Positions 23,290-33,683 of a stretch of 64,000 nt of DNA are shown here, piece by piece. The first letter of the stretch is position 1, and the number at the start of each line of letters is the position of its first letter. This DNA comes from Dryococelus australis. Taxonomy: Eukaryota; Arthropoda; Insecta; Phasmatodea; Phasmatidae. The DNA lies in contig CM056994.1 in the NCBI GenBank assembly GCA_029891345.1, forward strand, positions 136,158,457-136,222,456, read 5' to 3'. Under the pieces are notes generated by a model. The model saw only the letters and a program-made list of their open reading frames with translations, did not search any database and was not told where the DNA came from. The position numbers were made by a program, and so were the translations under genes.

Positions 23290-24109
23290 CACCCACTGCG
23301 CCACTGGTGTCTGAGGTGAACGTCAACTACGACAATGCATGAAGGCCAACTGACCAGCTACAGTTGAACAGCTCACCATCCAAATGAACTAGGAAGCATC
23401 CAAACACATGTCTACTGCAACAGTTCAGCAAACCTTTCTGGGAATAGGGCTCGAGAGTAGATGGAGAGTGACTTCACCCATGCTAACACAGCTGCATCAA
23501 CAAACACAATTGGAATTTGCTCAACAGAATGGTGACTGGGCTGCTGGTGATTGGTGACAGGTAGCCTTTTCCGATGAGTCACGTTCTCAGCTGTGTAGAA
23601 CAGATGGATGTCGGCTTTTCCGGCGAGAAACGTCAGAGAACCGACACCTTGCATCTACTGCTGGACAAACAAAAGGTGATGGGGGCAGTGTTATGGTCTG
23701 GGGAATGTTCTCGTGATATTCTCTAGGTACCATCACCTGTGTGGAAGCACTCTTCATCAATCTGGTTATGAATTCATCCTTGGCGATAACATCCACCTGT
23801 ACATGATGATTGTCTTTCCTTGGGAGGATGGGATCTTCCAGCATGATAATGCACCTTGCCACACAACTAGAAGTGTCCGCGCGTGGCTGGTACAGCACAA
23901 TCAAGAATTCAAAGTCCTTCCCTCGCCTCCAAACAGCCACAATCTCAATCCAATTGAACATCTGTGGGACCACCTCAATCATCGTGTTCGCTATCTGTCT
24001 CCTCCGTCATGCACCCTTCAACAGTTGTGGGAAGTACTGCAGACAGCATGGCTCTAGGTATCCATGGAGACCTATCACCACCAGACTGAGTCACTGCCAG
24101 CTCATCTAG
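23290..24109 (+). pseudogene. Tc1-like transposase, C-terminal two thirds, decayed
   Basis: The order of motifs is that of a Tc1-like DDE transposase: WQVAFSDESRSQLCRTDGCR near 23560, GGSVMVWGMFS near 23690, then FQHDNAPCHTTRS near 23835, and NLNPIEHLWDHLNHRVR near 23945. All three acidic catalytic residues are still visible (FSDES, HDNAP, PIEHL). I count 36 residues between the second D and the E, rather than the 34 of classic Tc1, which points to a DD36E lineage. Its N-terminal paired-like DNA-binding domain is disrupted or lost around the 3.6 kb insertion. A stop and at least one frame change remain in the catalytic part. The 114-codon frame at 23713-24057 is the longest intact piece. Confidence 0.85.
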
Positions 24110-24181
24110 CTGCTGTCCGTACTGGGAAGTACGATTACTCTCGATACTAGCAGGTGGTCATAATAATGTGATTCGACTGTG

Positions 24182-24340
24182 TATAGCGACAATGTTGTAT
24201 CTTTTCTGAATAGATTGCTGTATTAAAACCCTTAGTCGCTACTTGAATTTACAAGTAAACTGAACACACGCGCAGCTTGTTTATGCTATTTTCCATCACT
24301 GTAGCAATGCTTCCTAAGCCGTAACCTTGGGGCATTTAAC
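24182..24340 (+). repeat. dispersed repeat, right half
   Basis: The segment with TTGTATCTTTTCTGAATAGA and AACTGAACACACGCGCAGCT continues the match to the reverse complement of 52740-52910, directly joining the left half at 19195-19458 once the Tc1 element is removed. Confidence 0.8.
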
Positions 24341-25900
24341 ACTTTTTACTAGGAAGCTCCCTTAATGACAACTGATTTCTTTAATATATTTAAAAGACTT
24401 TCAAGGAGCGTAGGAACTGTCACATGCACATTTGCAATACCCACTGTACTAGATGACTTCCGCCCCAATTTCGAGCATGCCACTCATACAAGGGCAAGTC
24501 ATTACTCGATAACAGTGCTACGGGACATGTGCCTACGTGGTATGTTGGTGCACGTCAAGAGAGAATACAGACATGTGGTCCCAGGTTATACTGTTCACTA
24601 AGAAACTCCAAAAGCCATCACCAGCACCCCCCCCCCCCAATGTAGAATTATATTGTTGGCTGAGACATCGGCACCCTCCAGGATAGCCGAGCTAGTCCTA
24701 CAGCTCGCCACTGGAGGGCAGCACCCAGTCTACTCCAGCAGCTGCAGCCTCCAACACAGACAATAAGAAAGGACCACGCCTCCAGCAGGGGAGATAAGAA
24801 ATGAAAAGCGTCACTTCAGAACCAAAGGTTTCAACCCCAAAGTGCAAGGCTACCTTCCCCTGCAGCATCCCAGCTTCCCACCTGATAACAGTATATAAGG
24901 GATAGCACCCCTTAACTCTAGAGTCTCTGCTCATCCACTGCTTGCAAAGGCAGGATGCACCCACCGGGGTGTGCAACCCTGATACATCGGAGATCCCACC
25001 ACTTACAAAGGCTGGGATTTTCATACCTGTCAGAAAACATCACCGACCAGAAGCTCAACTCTTGAGCAGCCGTTGACTCGCCTCTGCAGCAACACAGATC
25101 CCACATCTTCTGGGAGACTCCACCATACCAGTGGCTCTAGATGACGATATCCTCATCTACCACTCACCTCTTGGTAACCACCAGAACTCCCTTTGGTAGC
25201 AGTTCACGTCGACGTCCTGTCTGGATCTTCTCCAGCCCACTAGACAGTGCAGCTACAACTACCCTTCTGGTAGTTGCAAGTTAGGTTCCTTAACACCACC
25301 TTCTTAATAGTTAGGTGCTGTTAAATGCGTTAGCTATCAAGTTTGACTAATTTGCCAGTTTTATTTTCTTACACCTAGCTCTTTTCCAGGTTGCCTTAAC
25401 ATGGATTTAATGATAGGTTCAGCTTCCGTAATGTTACATTAACTTGATAGGAGTTAGTGTGGAATCATCCTATTTTCAAAATACGTCAATATAGCACGTA
25501 TTATAAAAAATCTTTATGACTGTCATTGGCTGCATTATTCGAAACCCCTTTTTACATGGTATTTCTAGTAACTAATCTCACCCCAGAGGAAAAGCTGGAA
25601 GATGCACAAACCACCAAGGTAGGCACACACACTACTAAGAGGCAAACTGAGCTCTGCCAATTGGTAGATTTTCAGCTGCACCCAAAAGCATTAGGTACTC
25701 CAATCCACTAAGAGAATCGACCAGACCAAGTGTTCCATACTCCGCCACCCGGAAATTCTCTCAAAATAGGCAATATTGCAGTCCCAACAAAATTTTTCTC
25801 TCAATTTAAAATTTATAATGCTATAGAATTTTTCTTACTTTATTATTATTGCAAGTACATTATTATATGAAAATTCAAAACTATTTTGTCGATAGCAAAT
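24341..25900. other. no gene; possible LTR-like block at 24655-25400
   Basis: A C12 run (24627-24638) precedes TGTTGGCTGAGACATCGGCA. This is followed by a GC-rich stretch, a TATATAAG box near 24892 and a T-rich region, which together resemble a retroelement LTR. I found no second copy and no internal domain in the window, so it could be a solo LTR or chance. Frames here have no recognisable motif. Confidence 0.3.
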
Positions 25901-26460
25901 TTTATACAAATTTTAAGTATCTAAAAATCATTCCCTCACACTGTCCCACAAGACATTTTTGAAGGTTAAAAGTTTTTAATGATGGTCCTGAAATGAAGAA
26001 AGTGTATATTAACGAGTATGAAACCAAAGCTAAAATGTAAATGAATCAAACTAATTTTTATATTCATATTTGAACAAAAATGAGTTCCTCACAAAAACTT
26101 GTTCTTTGTCCCAAAGTGATGGTATCATTCCCTCACACAACTCAGTTAAAACACAATACTGGTTGTAGGGAGCAGCACCTTACATTGAAAGGTAAATTCT
26201 ACATCAGAGGAAGCCATTTTGAAATTCATTTACAAGTTACAAGAGTTGGCTTTGTTTGTACAAAGATATCTTTTCATACAAATTCAGAAAAGGTAAGTTG
26301 TGTTTTTGTTACATCATTCCCTCATATAGCATAACTTTTTTATCACTGATGTTGAAAATATGAAATATGTTCAGTTTATTTGCCCATAGGGAGTAGTTAA
26401 ACACATGTGCTTCATAACCTCAAAGACAGTTTGTTGCAGTGTGATACCAATATTGTTTTG

Positions 26461-26509
26461 AAAAGTCATTCCCTAATCATCATTCCTTCATTGCGAGGGG
26501 ATGACTTTT
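26461..26509. promoter_or_regulatory. 14-bp hairpin built from the repeated TCATTCCCT motif
   Basis: AAAAGTCATTCCCT (26461-26474) pairs with AGGGGATGACTTTT (26496-26509), with one wobble. The loop holds a second motif-like copy (TCATTCCTTC) that can alternatively pair with GAGGGGATGA. Its position upstream of the basic coding region mirrors the hairpin at 20394-20430. Confidence 0.72.
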
Positions 26510-27403
26510 GTCTTCTTGTCTGAAAATAACATTTGTGTAGGTAATTTTAACAATAATTAAGTACCGCAGGTACCCCAGTAACCTAAAAAATTAAGTTTAA
26601 GGACATTAACACATTATATAACTTTAATTTATTATAAATATATAATTCTCCAATAGATTTTACATTTTGAAACTATAATAAAAATTGACTAATTGGGGTC
26701 AGGCTAAATTTTATTTATTATTCCTCGCTATATTTCAGGGAATAATTTAAAGTCAATAGGCATACCACATATGTTAGGTCAGGAGCACAATATATAGGCT
26801 AGATATATTCAGCAAAACCTGTAGTCAACAATCTGAATATTATTTATTTTTAAAGTAGCATTCTTTGTTTCTAGGTTCACTAAAATCTCTTTCACAAAAT
26901 GTGTAATATGGTTTATATTGATCTGATTTGTTGCTTTTACTAAAGCTCTTTCCCTCATGTACTTCCCATTTATTTTCAGATTCCTGGATGGAATGGGGAA
27001 AGTCAACAAACATGATGCTAAATTACAGAAATAAGAGTAGGTATGATATAAAGTGAAGTGAGGTCATGAAATTGGATGCAGGAAAACTTCAAGAGATGAA
27101 GGCAAAGGAACATCTGAAATAGGCAAATTAAACCAGTAACTGAAATGAATCCACAGGATCACAGATAGAAAAAGAAACAGTGGAGGAAAAATTCACAGAA
27201 CTACAGGCAAAAATTATCAAAAGTAAAAAGCATTTTTTCTAGTACAGAATTACCTGGTAGTTGTAGCAGTAGTATGGCTGAAGCTCAGCACACTGCATGT
27301 GAAACAGAGAGGGTCCATGACAATATATCTACAAGTAGAAAAGAAGTAGATCGTAAACAAATTAGAAGCAGAATTGAAATATTCCAAAGCTCAAGCAGAA
27401 AAA

Positions 27404-27426
27404 AATATATATATATATATATATAA
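27404..27426. repeat. (TA)n microsatellite
   Basis: A short pure TA run within the lysine-rich element remains. Confidence 0.85.
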
Positions 27427-27690
27427 AAAAGGGCTTACAGGTTAAAACAAGGTAACAGTAAAATAATTATTTAATCCCTGATGACACCCCATAGCAAAGT
27501 GGCTGCTTTAATTAGGAAAGAAAATGTGGCATAATCCACACGAAAGAAACTTCTATTTGGAGAAGTAATATCTTAGCAACTAAGTAATAGTTTCCTTAAT
27601 TTAGGTAAACGTCATATAGAAAAACAAATGTTTTATAAAGTATTAAGAGGGCAAATCATTAAAAAAATCACTGCATCCCTCTTTTGAAAT

Positions 27691-29259
27691 TGATGCCGGC
27701 TAAGGGCCAGCCACAGGTAGACCATGACAGCACTAACGCTAGCGGTACACGTGGATAAGCACATGTGCGCCTCCTGCTACAAGTACGCACTTTCCCAGAA
27801 CGGGGTAAAATGTTTTAGTGTATTATGTACTTTTTTTTGGGGTAAAATATGTTTGAAAAGTGTAATATGTCTTATTTCAGAGTTTTGTGTAATGTTGATG
27901 TTTCAAATTCAAAGTGCGGGCGGCACCGACGAGAAAGACAATAATATTCAGGCGAGAATGCCTTCAAAAGACAATTAAATAACAACAAAAATGCCATATT
28001 TAAATTGTATCTGTAATAAGAGAGGAGGAGATGTCGGAGAGGCCATTCGGCCCGCGCCAGTTTGTGTATGAGATGCCATCCGCCCATGTTTAGGGCTTTT
28101 CATTGTAATTTCTGCTTAATTGCACCAATCAATATTAAGGGTAATGTGTTTGTGTAATTGTTTGAGGGTTTTTGTCATGTTAAATATTATGTTTTGCAGC
28201 CATTCACCCACGGCCACGTGGTTAGCTACTACCAAGTCCGTATCTGCACCATCACAGCGTTATGAGGGCTAATTCGTGTTCCATCGTGTGCACCTTAATT
28301 TTGTGTCAGGATTTATGTAATATTTTGAATAAGGGTTCTTGTATTTTTTATGTTTGATGCATTTTTGTTCATGACCACGTGGTCAAGTCATGTACTTGTA
28401 TTTTCCCGCCATCTGGCGCCTTGTATGCTCGTTCACTGATGGGAATATTTTTGCTAACGCCCACATCATTTTGGTAGTTGGTTCTGAACAAATGTACTGT
28501 GAAATACTGCATTTTCCCGCCCACATGGTCTGCTACTAACTTCATCCAGCAACATCCGCACCATCTGAAGCTACTTTCACACATCTGTGTATTTATTTTG
28601 CCTGCTCATAACTTTTCCCATGTTCACCCAATGTTATTTTGTGTAATTTTGTACGGTGAGATTATTTTTGCACTAACCCGTTATGTGTATGACCGTCGCC
28701 ACATACCACGTGGTTCGGGGACAAGTCCCAAGTAGGCGCTCATTGCGTAGTTATCCGCACGTGTTCATTCCATACTCCGTGTCCTGTCTCTGGGCAAACC
28801 TGCAGTCCATCCTAGCGGCTGTAGGCCCCTTGCCTTGTGGAGGCTGTATTATCAAACACAGCAGAGCATCATCCAGTCAGAGTGCGCAAGTTAAGTAACA
28901 TGCTTGTAGAATCACCCACCGGAACTGGCTAGTCACGTCCGAGGAGTAACTCATATTTTATTTCTGGCATGTTGTAACCTGGTCAAAATAAATGTACCTA
29001 TCAGCGTAAAATTTGAAAGCCTCTTTATGTAATGTTGGCACCCAGCCCAGCCAAAGTGTGTGATTTTTGCAGTGTTATGTATTAAAGTTGTTTTGTAAGT
29101 ACGCCCGGGTGAGACGAACACACAGAACCCACAGCATACCTGAGATCCCTGAGTCTCAAAGTACAGTGTGTAAGAATCACAGCTGGTGCCCATCAACCAC
29201 AGGTAAGTGTATCATAATAGTCTCTGTGTCTCACCCGACAGCATCAATTAGTGCTTACA
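27691..29259 (+). repeat. 5' LTR of a Ty3/gypsy retrotransposon (1569 bp)
   Basis: It starts TGATGCCGGCTAAGGGCCAG and ends CTTACA, immediately before a TGGCGCC primer-binding-like site at 29262. The first 670 bases are repeated at 33684-34655, which identifies it as an LTR. The 3' LTR lacks a match to 28363-29259. Its length is large for an insect gypsy element. Short frames inside it are not genes. Confidence 0.85.
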
Positions 29260-29261
29260 AG

Positions 29262-29279
29262 TGGCGCCAGAGTGTTCAT
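29262..29279 (+). other. probable primer binding site
   Basis: TGGCGCCAGAGTG directly follows the LTR end, the position and TGG-start expected for a tRNA primer-binding site. The priming tRNA was not determined. Confidence 0.55.
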
Positions 29280-29312
29280 CCTCGTCGGGACTACCGTGTC
29301 ATTCGCAACAAA

Positions 29313-29602
29313 ATGGTGACCACGCCAGAACAGCGAGAAGACATCAAGACAACCGCGTCGGCACCCGTGACACATACTAACGCGAGAAGTTGGGACATCC
29401 CGATGAATCAATGTGTGCATTGTGGGAAACTAAAACAACTTGGACTACAACCTTTCGGAACAAGGGTTATGTCAATGCACACCCGATACCATGCCACTGC
29501 TGTCAGAACGCCTGTGCATGCGCACCAGATGTGACGGGATGGGGAAGCAATGGTCCACATGTCAACAGTGTCACCAAAATTCCCACCAAAGATGCTTAGG
29601 GC
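29313..29602 (+). pseudogene. 5' leader or gag N-terminal frame of the gypsy element
   Basis: An open frame begins at the methionine at 29313 (MVTTPEQREDIKTTAS), 50 bases after the primer site. It includes cysteine pairs (NQCVHCGKL), and in an overlapping frame at 29390-29599 a run of cysteines and histidines (PCHCCQNACACAP). It could be the N-terminal part of Gag with a frame break, or a separate leader peptide. No named domain is evident. It is followed by the recognisable Gag core at 29677. Confidence 0.4.
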
Positions 29603-29676
29603 CGGAGGGATAGGCTACCTTTTGCGACTGGATCATAAACTGTACTGAGTGCCGGAACAATGACTGTGTAAGGAAC

Positions 29677-30199
29677 ATGCCGCCGGTAACACCGCAAAAT
29701 AAAACCAACTCAACACCTGTTGTAGTGATGTACATGCCACAAGGTTTGACCGGACTAGACAGAACTGTTTTACTACCAACTTTTGTGGGTCACGACTCTG
29801 AGGACCCAAGTTCGTTCCTAGCCATATATGAAGAGAAGTTGCATAGGCGTAGAGTGCATCGCGAAGACTGGACTGAGGTAACCGCCAATGGCCTTAGAGG
29901 CACCACTGCTGCATGGTGGAATTTAATCTGCGAGTACAGAGTAACATGGGAGAACTTTTGTGAGAGACTTCGGCAGGTTTGATACCGACGGTGACGCCAT
30001 CCAGGCCCAGACCCGGCTGTACCACGAGCAGCAGCAGGAACGCGAAGGGATAGAAGAATTCATCCAGTGCAAAGTAGGGTTATACAAGCGATTACACTTA
30101 AGGCAGGCCACAAATGGCATGTTGGAAATCACTGTCGCATTGTCAACACCTGACATTATGCCTTATTTATGTGGAACCACCAGAAGTAGTGTCTAATAG
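29677..30199 (+). pseudogene. gag: gag (retrotransposon Gag core), frameshifted
   Basis: The 29677-29982 frame ends with the typical Gag motif order: LPTFVGHDSEDPSSFL, then WTEVTANGLRGTTAAWWNL and WENFCERLR. Reading then shifts to the frame beginning at 29960 (RDFGRFDTDGDAIQAQTRLY) and a glutamate/glutamine-rich helix (HEQQQEREGIEEFIQ), which are the following Gag helices. This is the capsid-like part that would coat the retrotransposon particle. The change of frame near 29960 and stops afterwards show it is broken. The expected zinc knuckle was not found downstream. Confidence 0.75.
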
Positions 30200-30339
30200 T
30201 TCGCGCGGGAAGCATGTTTATATGAAAGAGATATACGTGCGAGACAGTGGTACCAACCTCCGGAACAACACAGTGAACGACCCCCACCTACAAACGCCAC
30301 AATAATTGTTGATATTGATGTCATTCGGCCTCCACCTTA

Positions 30340-30665
30340 ATGTCAATAACACAATCGCCGCCAGAGTGGAGAAGTCCGCCAACTGTGGGTGCAAAAGAGT
30401 ACCAAGTGAGTGACAGTACTGTTCGAGCATTGTGTGTAAACATTAAGTTAGAAGGCAAGAATGTAATTGCCGTTGTAGACACTGCTGTGAGTCATAGTTG
30501 TATGCATGAGGCATTCATTCAGGCCATCACCACTCAAGTGCCACCACGTTGCTTGCAATTTGCCACCACACACCAACAGTGTGAGGCCACAAGTGTTATG
30601 CACGTGGCAGTAGGGATAAGAGACATGCAAACGAAGTGCGACATATACATTGTGCCGGACTTATA
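30340..30665 (+). pseudogene. pol: pol: retropepsin-like protease
   Basis: The frame 30340-30666 contains the protease start VRALCVNIKLEGKNVIAVVD followed by TAVSHSCMHEAFI. The usual active-site D-T/S-G-A reads D-T-A-V here, so the catalytic glycine is replaced. It goes on to CDIYIVPDL and, one frame on, MILGLPWLIDN near 30671, the flap-proximal and linker pattern seen between protease and reverse transcriptase in Ty3/gypsy elements. The neighbouring Gag and RNase H confirm the identity. Confidence 0.75.
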
Positions 30666-30929
30666 AAGAAATGATCCTGGGGTTACCATGGTTAATTGAC
30701 AATCAAGCTGTCATCGAGCCACATCTCGACCGCCTTCACGTGGGGACATGTGGGAGGTGGATGCTGTACGCCGTGGGAGTAACACCGCCGCCCACAAAAA
30801 ACACAGTGCTGCTGGATCAATTTGCCCACGACATACTGGGGCAGTATCAAGGGAGGCTGCAACATCTGCTGGACCAGTACGCTGGTATCTTTCACACCGA
30901 GGGGGAGCTTCAACGCACAGACGTTACGG

Positions 30930-31425
30930 AACACGCCATCACAACACATGAGAACCCGGTCTACACGAAGCTGAGGGATCCAGGTATCTACTTCCGGAAC
31001 ATGATAAATCAGCAGGTATGTGAGATATTGAGTGACCATGCTATTGAACCTACGCAAAGTCTCTATAACTCGGGAATGGAGGTTTTGTGTTGATTTTTGA
31101 TCACTCAATAAAATCACAGTAAATATGCCACCACCTGTCGTAAACATTAAAGACACTGTCAATATTAGGCCTGCTAGTGTTAGTGTGGTAGAGTAATTAT
31201 GAAGAACACTTACACTATCTGAGCCTTGTGTTTGAACAGTTAGAACGTAACAAACTGAAGTGTAGGGTTGACAAATGTAAATTAGCAATGAGTAAGATGG
31301 AGTTTCTACGACACTGTCTCTTGGGGGACGGACACGAACTAGAATCACAATACATACAACAAATACAGAATAAACCAGCCCCCACATCATGTAAACAAGT
31401 GAGACAATTTTTATGGACTAACTAA
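30930..31425 (+). pseudogene. pol: pol: reverse transcriptase, palm core deleted
   Basis: The N-terminal RT region is present (VTEHAITTHENPVYTKLRDP, then INQQVCEILSDHAIEPTQS) and ends near 31090. After about 110 bases of unrelated or unreadable sequence, the thumb-side region appears as HLYHLSLVFEQL-like sequence then NKLKCRVDKCKLAMSKMEFL near 31250-31310. The fingers/palm part carrying the YVDD catalytic motif is missing between them, so an internal deletion has removed the active site. Stops interrupt the rest. Confidence 0.78.
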
Positions 31426-31429
31426 TGGG

Positions 31430-31960
31430 TTGCAGGAATTTATTACTCATTTTTCTGTTATCACCGCACCTTTCACAGAACTGTTGTCAGAGAAGCATCA
31501 ATTTGTATGGACATCAAAAGCTAAACTGGCATTTCAGAACTGTAAACCATCAGCCAGGTTCAACCCTGATCTTCCGGTTAGTGTGCAGGCAGATGCTAGT
31601 CAGGTGAGTATTGGAGCGGTGCTCTACCAAATCGACGAACATGGGCATAAACACGTGATCAACTACCATAGTGTGAAGTTTGGCAATGCAGAAAGAAAAT
31701 ATCATGTAAATGAACAGGAATGTTTGGCGATCGTGCACACGTTGCGCAAATACAGACTGTACTTGCTAGGCCGTAAATTCACGTTGAAGACCAACAACTG
31801 ATGTCTAGTTTGGTTGGACGGAATGCATAATGGTAAGAGTATACTCGCTCGCTGGGCACTGCTGTTGCAAGAATTTGACTTCGAAGTAGAGCACGTGGCA
31901 GGTGAAGCAAACGAACTGGCAGATGCGTTGTCAAGAAATTCATATCCGCAACTCACAGTA
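31430..31960 (+). pseudogene. pol: pol: RNase H
   Basis: The frame 31430-31801 reads the connection and RNase H start: FVWTSKAKLAFQNCK, then SVQADASQVSIGAVLYQ with the catalytic aspartate, NYHSVKFGNAERKYHVNEQE with the conserved glutamate, and ALRKYR-like LRKYRLYLLGRKFTLKTNN. A stop after TNN interrupts the expected TDH. The 31814 frame continues with ARWALLLQEFDFEVEHVAGE and ADALSR, the standard end of the gypsy RNase H. This is the clearest domain of the element. Confidence 0.88.
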
Positions 31961-32229
31961 ACAGGCGACATTGAATGGGAGGAGGTACTACCACCCTCCC
32001 GCGCCACGTTGGTAATGGTATTACCCCAGTTCATCGTGCAAAACATTGTCCCCAACTGTCACAGTGACCGGGATGTTTTGCAAAAGGTACATATTGCTCA
32101 GAAAAATTCCCCAGATGCCGCACAGTGCTGTCAACATTCTGCAGAAAGGTTTTTGGAGCACTGGAGAGTTATAAACAGAGAAATTTGGGTTTGCCTGCCA
32201 GGTAATTGCGGGAAATGGAGAGCATACGT

Positions 32230-32870
32230 GCCTATACGGAGAATAGACTGCGATGTTCCGCAACCACCCCTGCCAACCAACCGAGCCATTCAAAAGTCAC
32301 TCTCGACATCATGGGCCGATACCCCCGCACCAAAAGTGGGAAGCGGTTCCTGGTGGTCATAACAGATTTGTTGACGAGGTGGACAGAAGCCTTTCCTATC
32401 AGTAACATCAGAGCGCATACTGTGTTACATGTCCTGCCAAGTGATTTTTTTTCCGAGGTGGGAATATTCGGAATACTTACTAACAGATAACAGCACTCAG
32501 TTTGTAGGAAGGAAGTGGTGGGAGTATTGCACCACATGGGGAACTGAACACCGCACCACACCCGACTGAACATCGTAATCAAGACGTGAAAATATAATTA
32601 CAGGTCTGGTTGGGAGCAGATCACACGAAATGGACGGAACTCATTCCGGAAATTATTTTCTGTATACGCAACAGGGTCAATGCCGCCACAGGGAAATCAC
32701 TCGCGGAAATGGTACAAGGCAGAGAGTTACGTGCACCCGCAAAAACCCACCGGTATCGCCTGATAAAATTCCAACACATCAACAACAAATACACAAGCAG
32801 GCCCAGGCGAATCAAGAAAGGTATTGTGCCACATAGGTACCGGATTGTTGAAAGTAACCGCTTGAACTAA
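32230..32870 (+). pseudogene. pol: pol: integrase, fragmented
   Basis: The catalytic core start is recognisable as TLDIMGRYPRTKSGKRFLVV then ITDLLTRWTEAFPI near 32300-32400 (the D of ITDLLTRW is the first catalytic residue), followed by SDFFSEVGIFGILTNR where VLTDNG-like sequence is expected. After further breaks, 32610-32870 gives WTELIPEIIFCIRNRVNAAT with GKSLAEMVQGRELRAP, the conserved C-terminal portion of the core. Later sequence to 33560 is mostly stops. The HHCC zinc domain was not recognised. Confidence 0.8.
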
Positions 32871-33659
32871 TCCCCGGAATGTATGTTTGTGCAAAGGAAA
32901 ACCCATTGTCAGCAGGGACGAGGCATCATTGTGCAGGACTGGCACCCCGATGGATGGTGCCAGTGAGGGTAATGTAAAAATTAGAGAACTCAACGTTCAT
33001 TGTAAAACTGGGACAGAGACATGGCGCAAAAAGTCACCGCGATGACCTGCGTATCGCTCACATACCACTAGTGAAGAAAGGCAAGGAGACGCTGGCAAGC
33101 TGAACACGTGGAAAGCGGCACAGCACACCAGAAGTTACGCGCAGTGACAGAAGCGACATGAGTGAGATTGTAAACAACACCACCAGAACTGTAACTCCAT
33201 ACCAGTCAAATGTAAATGACAGCTTGCTTGATGCCACACCATTCAGGGGCATTACACCTCCGGAACACTCCACAACAAACAGGGAGAGTAATTACAGTGC
33301 AAATGTAGATCTCAGTGTAACCAATATAAGTTAACATCCCGTTTAGAGGTTTTACTGAGCTAGTAGGCTAGAGTATTGCAGAGCAGGATAGTTTTAAGGG
33401 GGTTTGGGAATACCAGTAGGGAAGTGTGTGCGACGATTAGTGAAAAGTGTGACGTAAAGATGACTCATCATGTCCATCGTAAGAGAAGAGAGGAGCCACC
33501 GCTAAGCCCCAGCAACATGGTTCCAGCTAGCATCCCACCTTCTACAAACGCCGCAGAATAGAGTACCTCCAAGACCATGCCACATCTGTCTGCGACCAGT
33601 GGTCCTGGTTCAGACATGGGCAGATCAAAGAGTAACAGGGTTGAGCAGCTCGCACCGTC

Positions 33660-33683
33660 TTTGTCTTCGAGGGAGGGGTCGTT
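33660..33683 (+). other. probable polypurine tract region
   Basis: GAGGGAGGGG lies a few bases before the 3' LTR start at 33684, where plus-strand priming would occur. Confidence 0.5.

Larger units (their letters stand above)
19461..24179 (+). mobile_element. Tc1-like transposon split by a later insertion
   Basis: The left end has ATCACATTATTATGACCACC and the right end has GGTGGTCATAATAATGTGAT, a long inverted terminus familiar from insect Tc1-like elements. The right end continues to TTCGACTG; the left end lacks a few of those bases. TA precedes the left end and TG follows the right, consistent with an altered TA duplication. Only about 200 bases of 5' sequence and the 3' 0.9 kb belong to this element. 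The middle 3.6 kb (19654-23287) is a different transposon. The paralogue at 52.7-53.2 kb shows the pre-insertion sequence. Confidence 0.88.
25900..27690 (+). mobile_element. second member of the lysine-rich transposon family, truncated
   Basis: Translation fragments at 27000-27250 are lysine/arginine-rich, and 27490-27675 gives VAALIRKENV, TRKKLLFGEVI and FYKVLRGQIIKK. These align with the conserved block of the element at 19654-23287. The 5' region carries a different repeated motif, TCATTCCCTCA, at 25928, 26125 and 26314, then degenerate copies at 26466 and 26480 within a hairpin. The element stops at 27690, exactly where the gypsy LTR begins, so the retrotransposon inserted into it. Downstream coding sequence (catalytic and C-terminal parts) was not found beyond the retrotransposon. 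The left end is not defined. Confidence 0.58.

Noticed and set aside
30692-31390. 232-codon minus-strand open frame
   Set aside because: It is antisense to the clear protease/RT/linker region of the gypsy element and has no recognisable domain.
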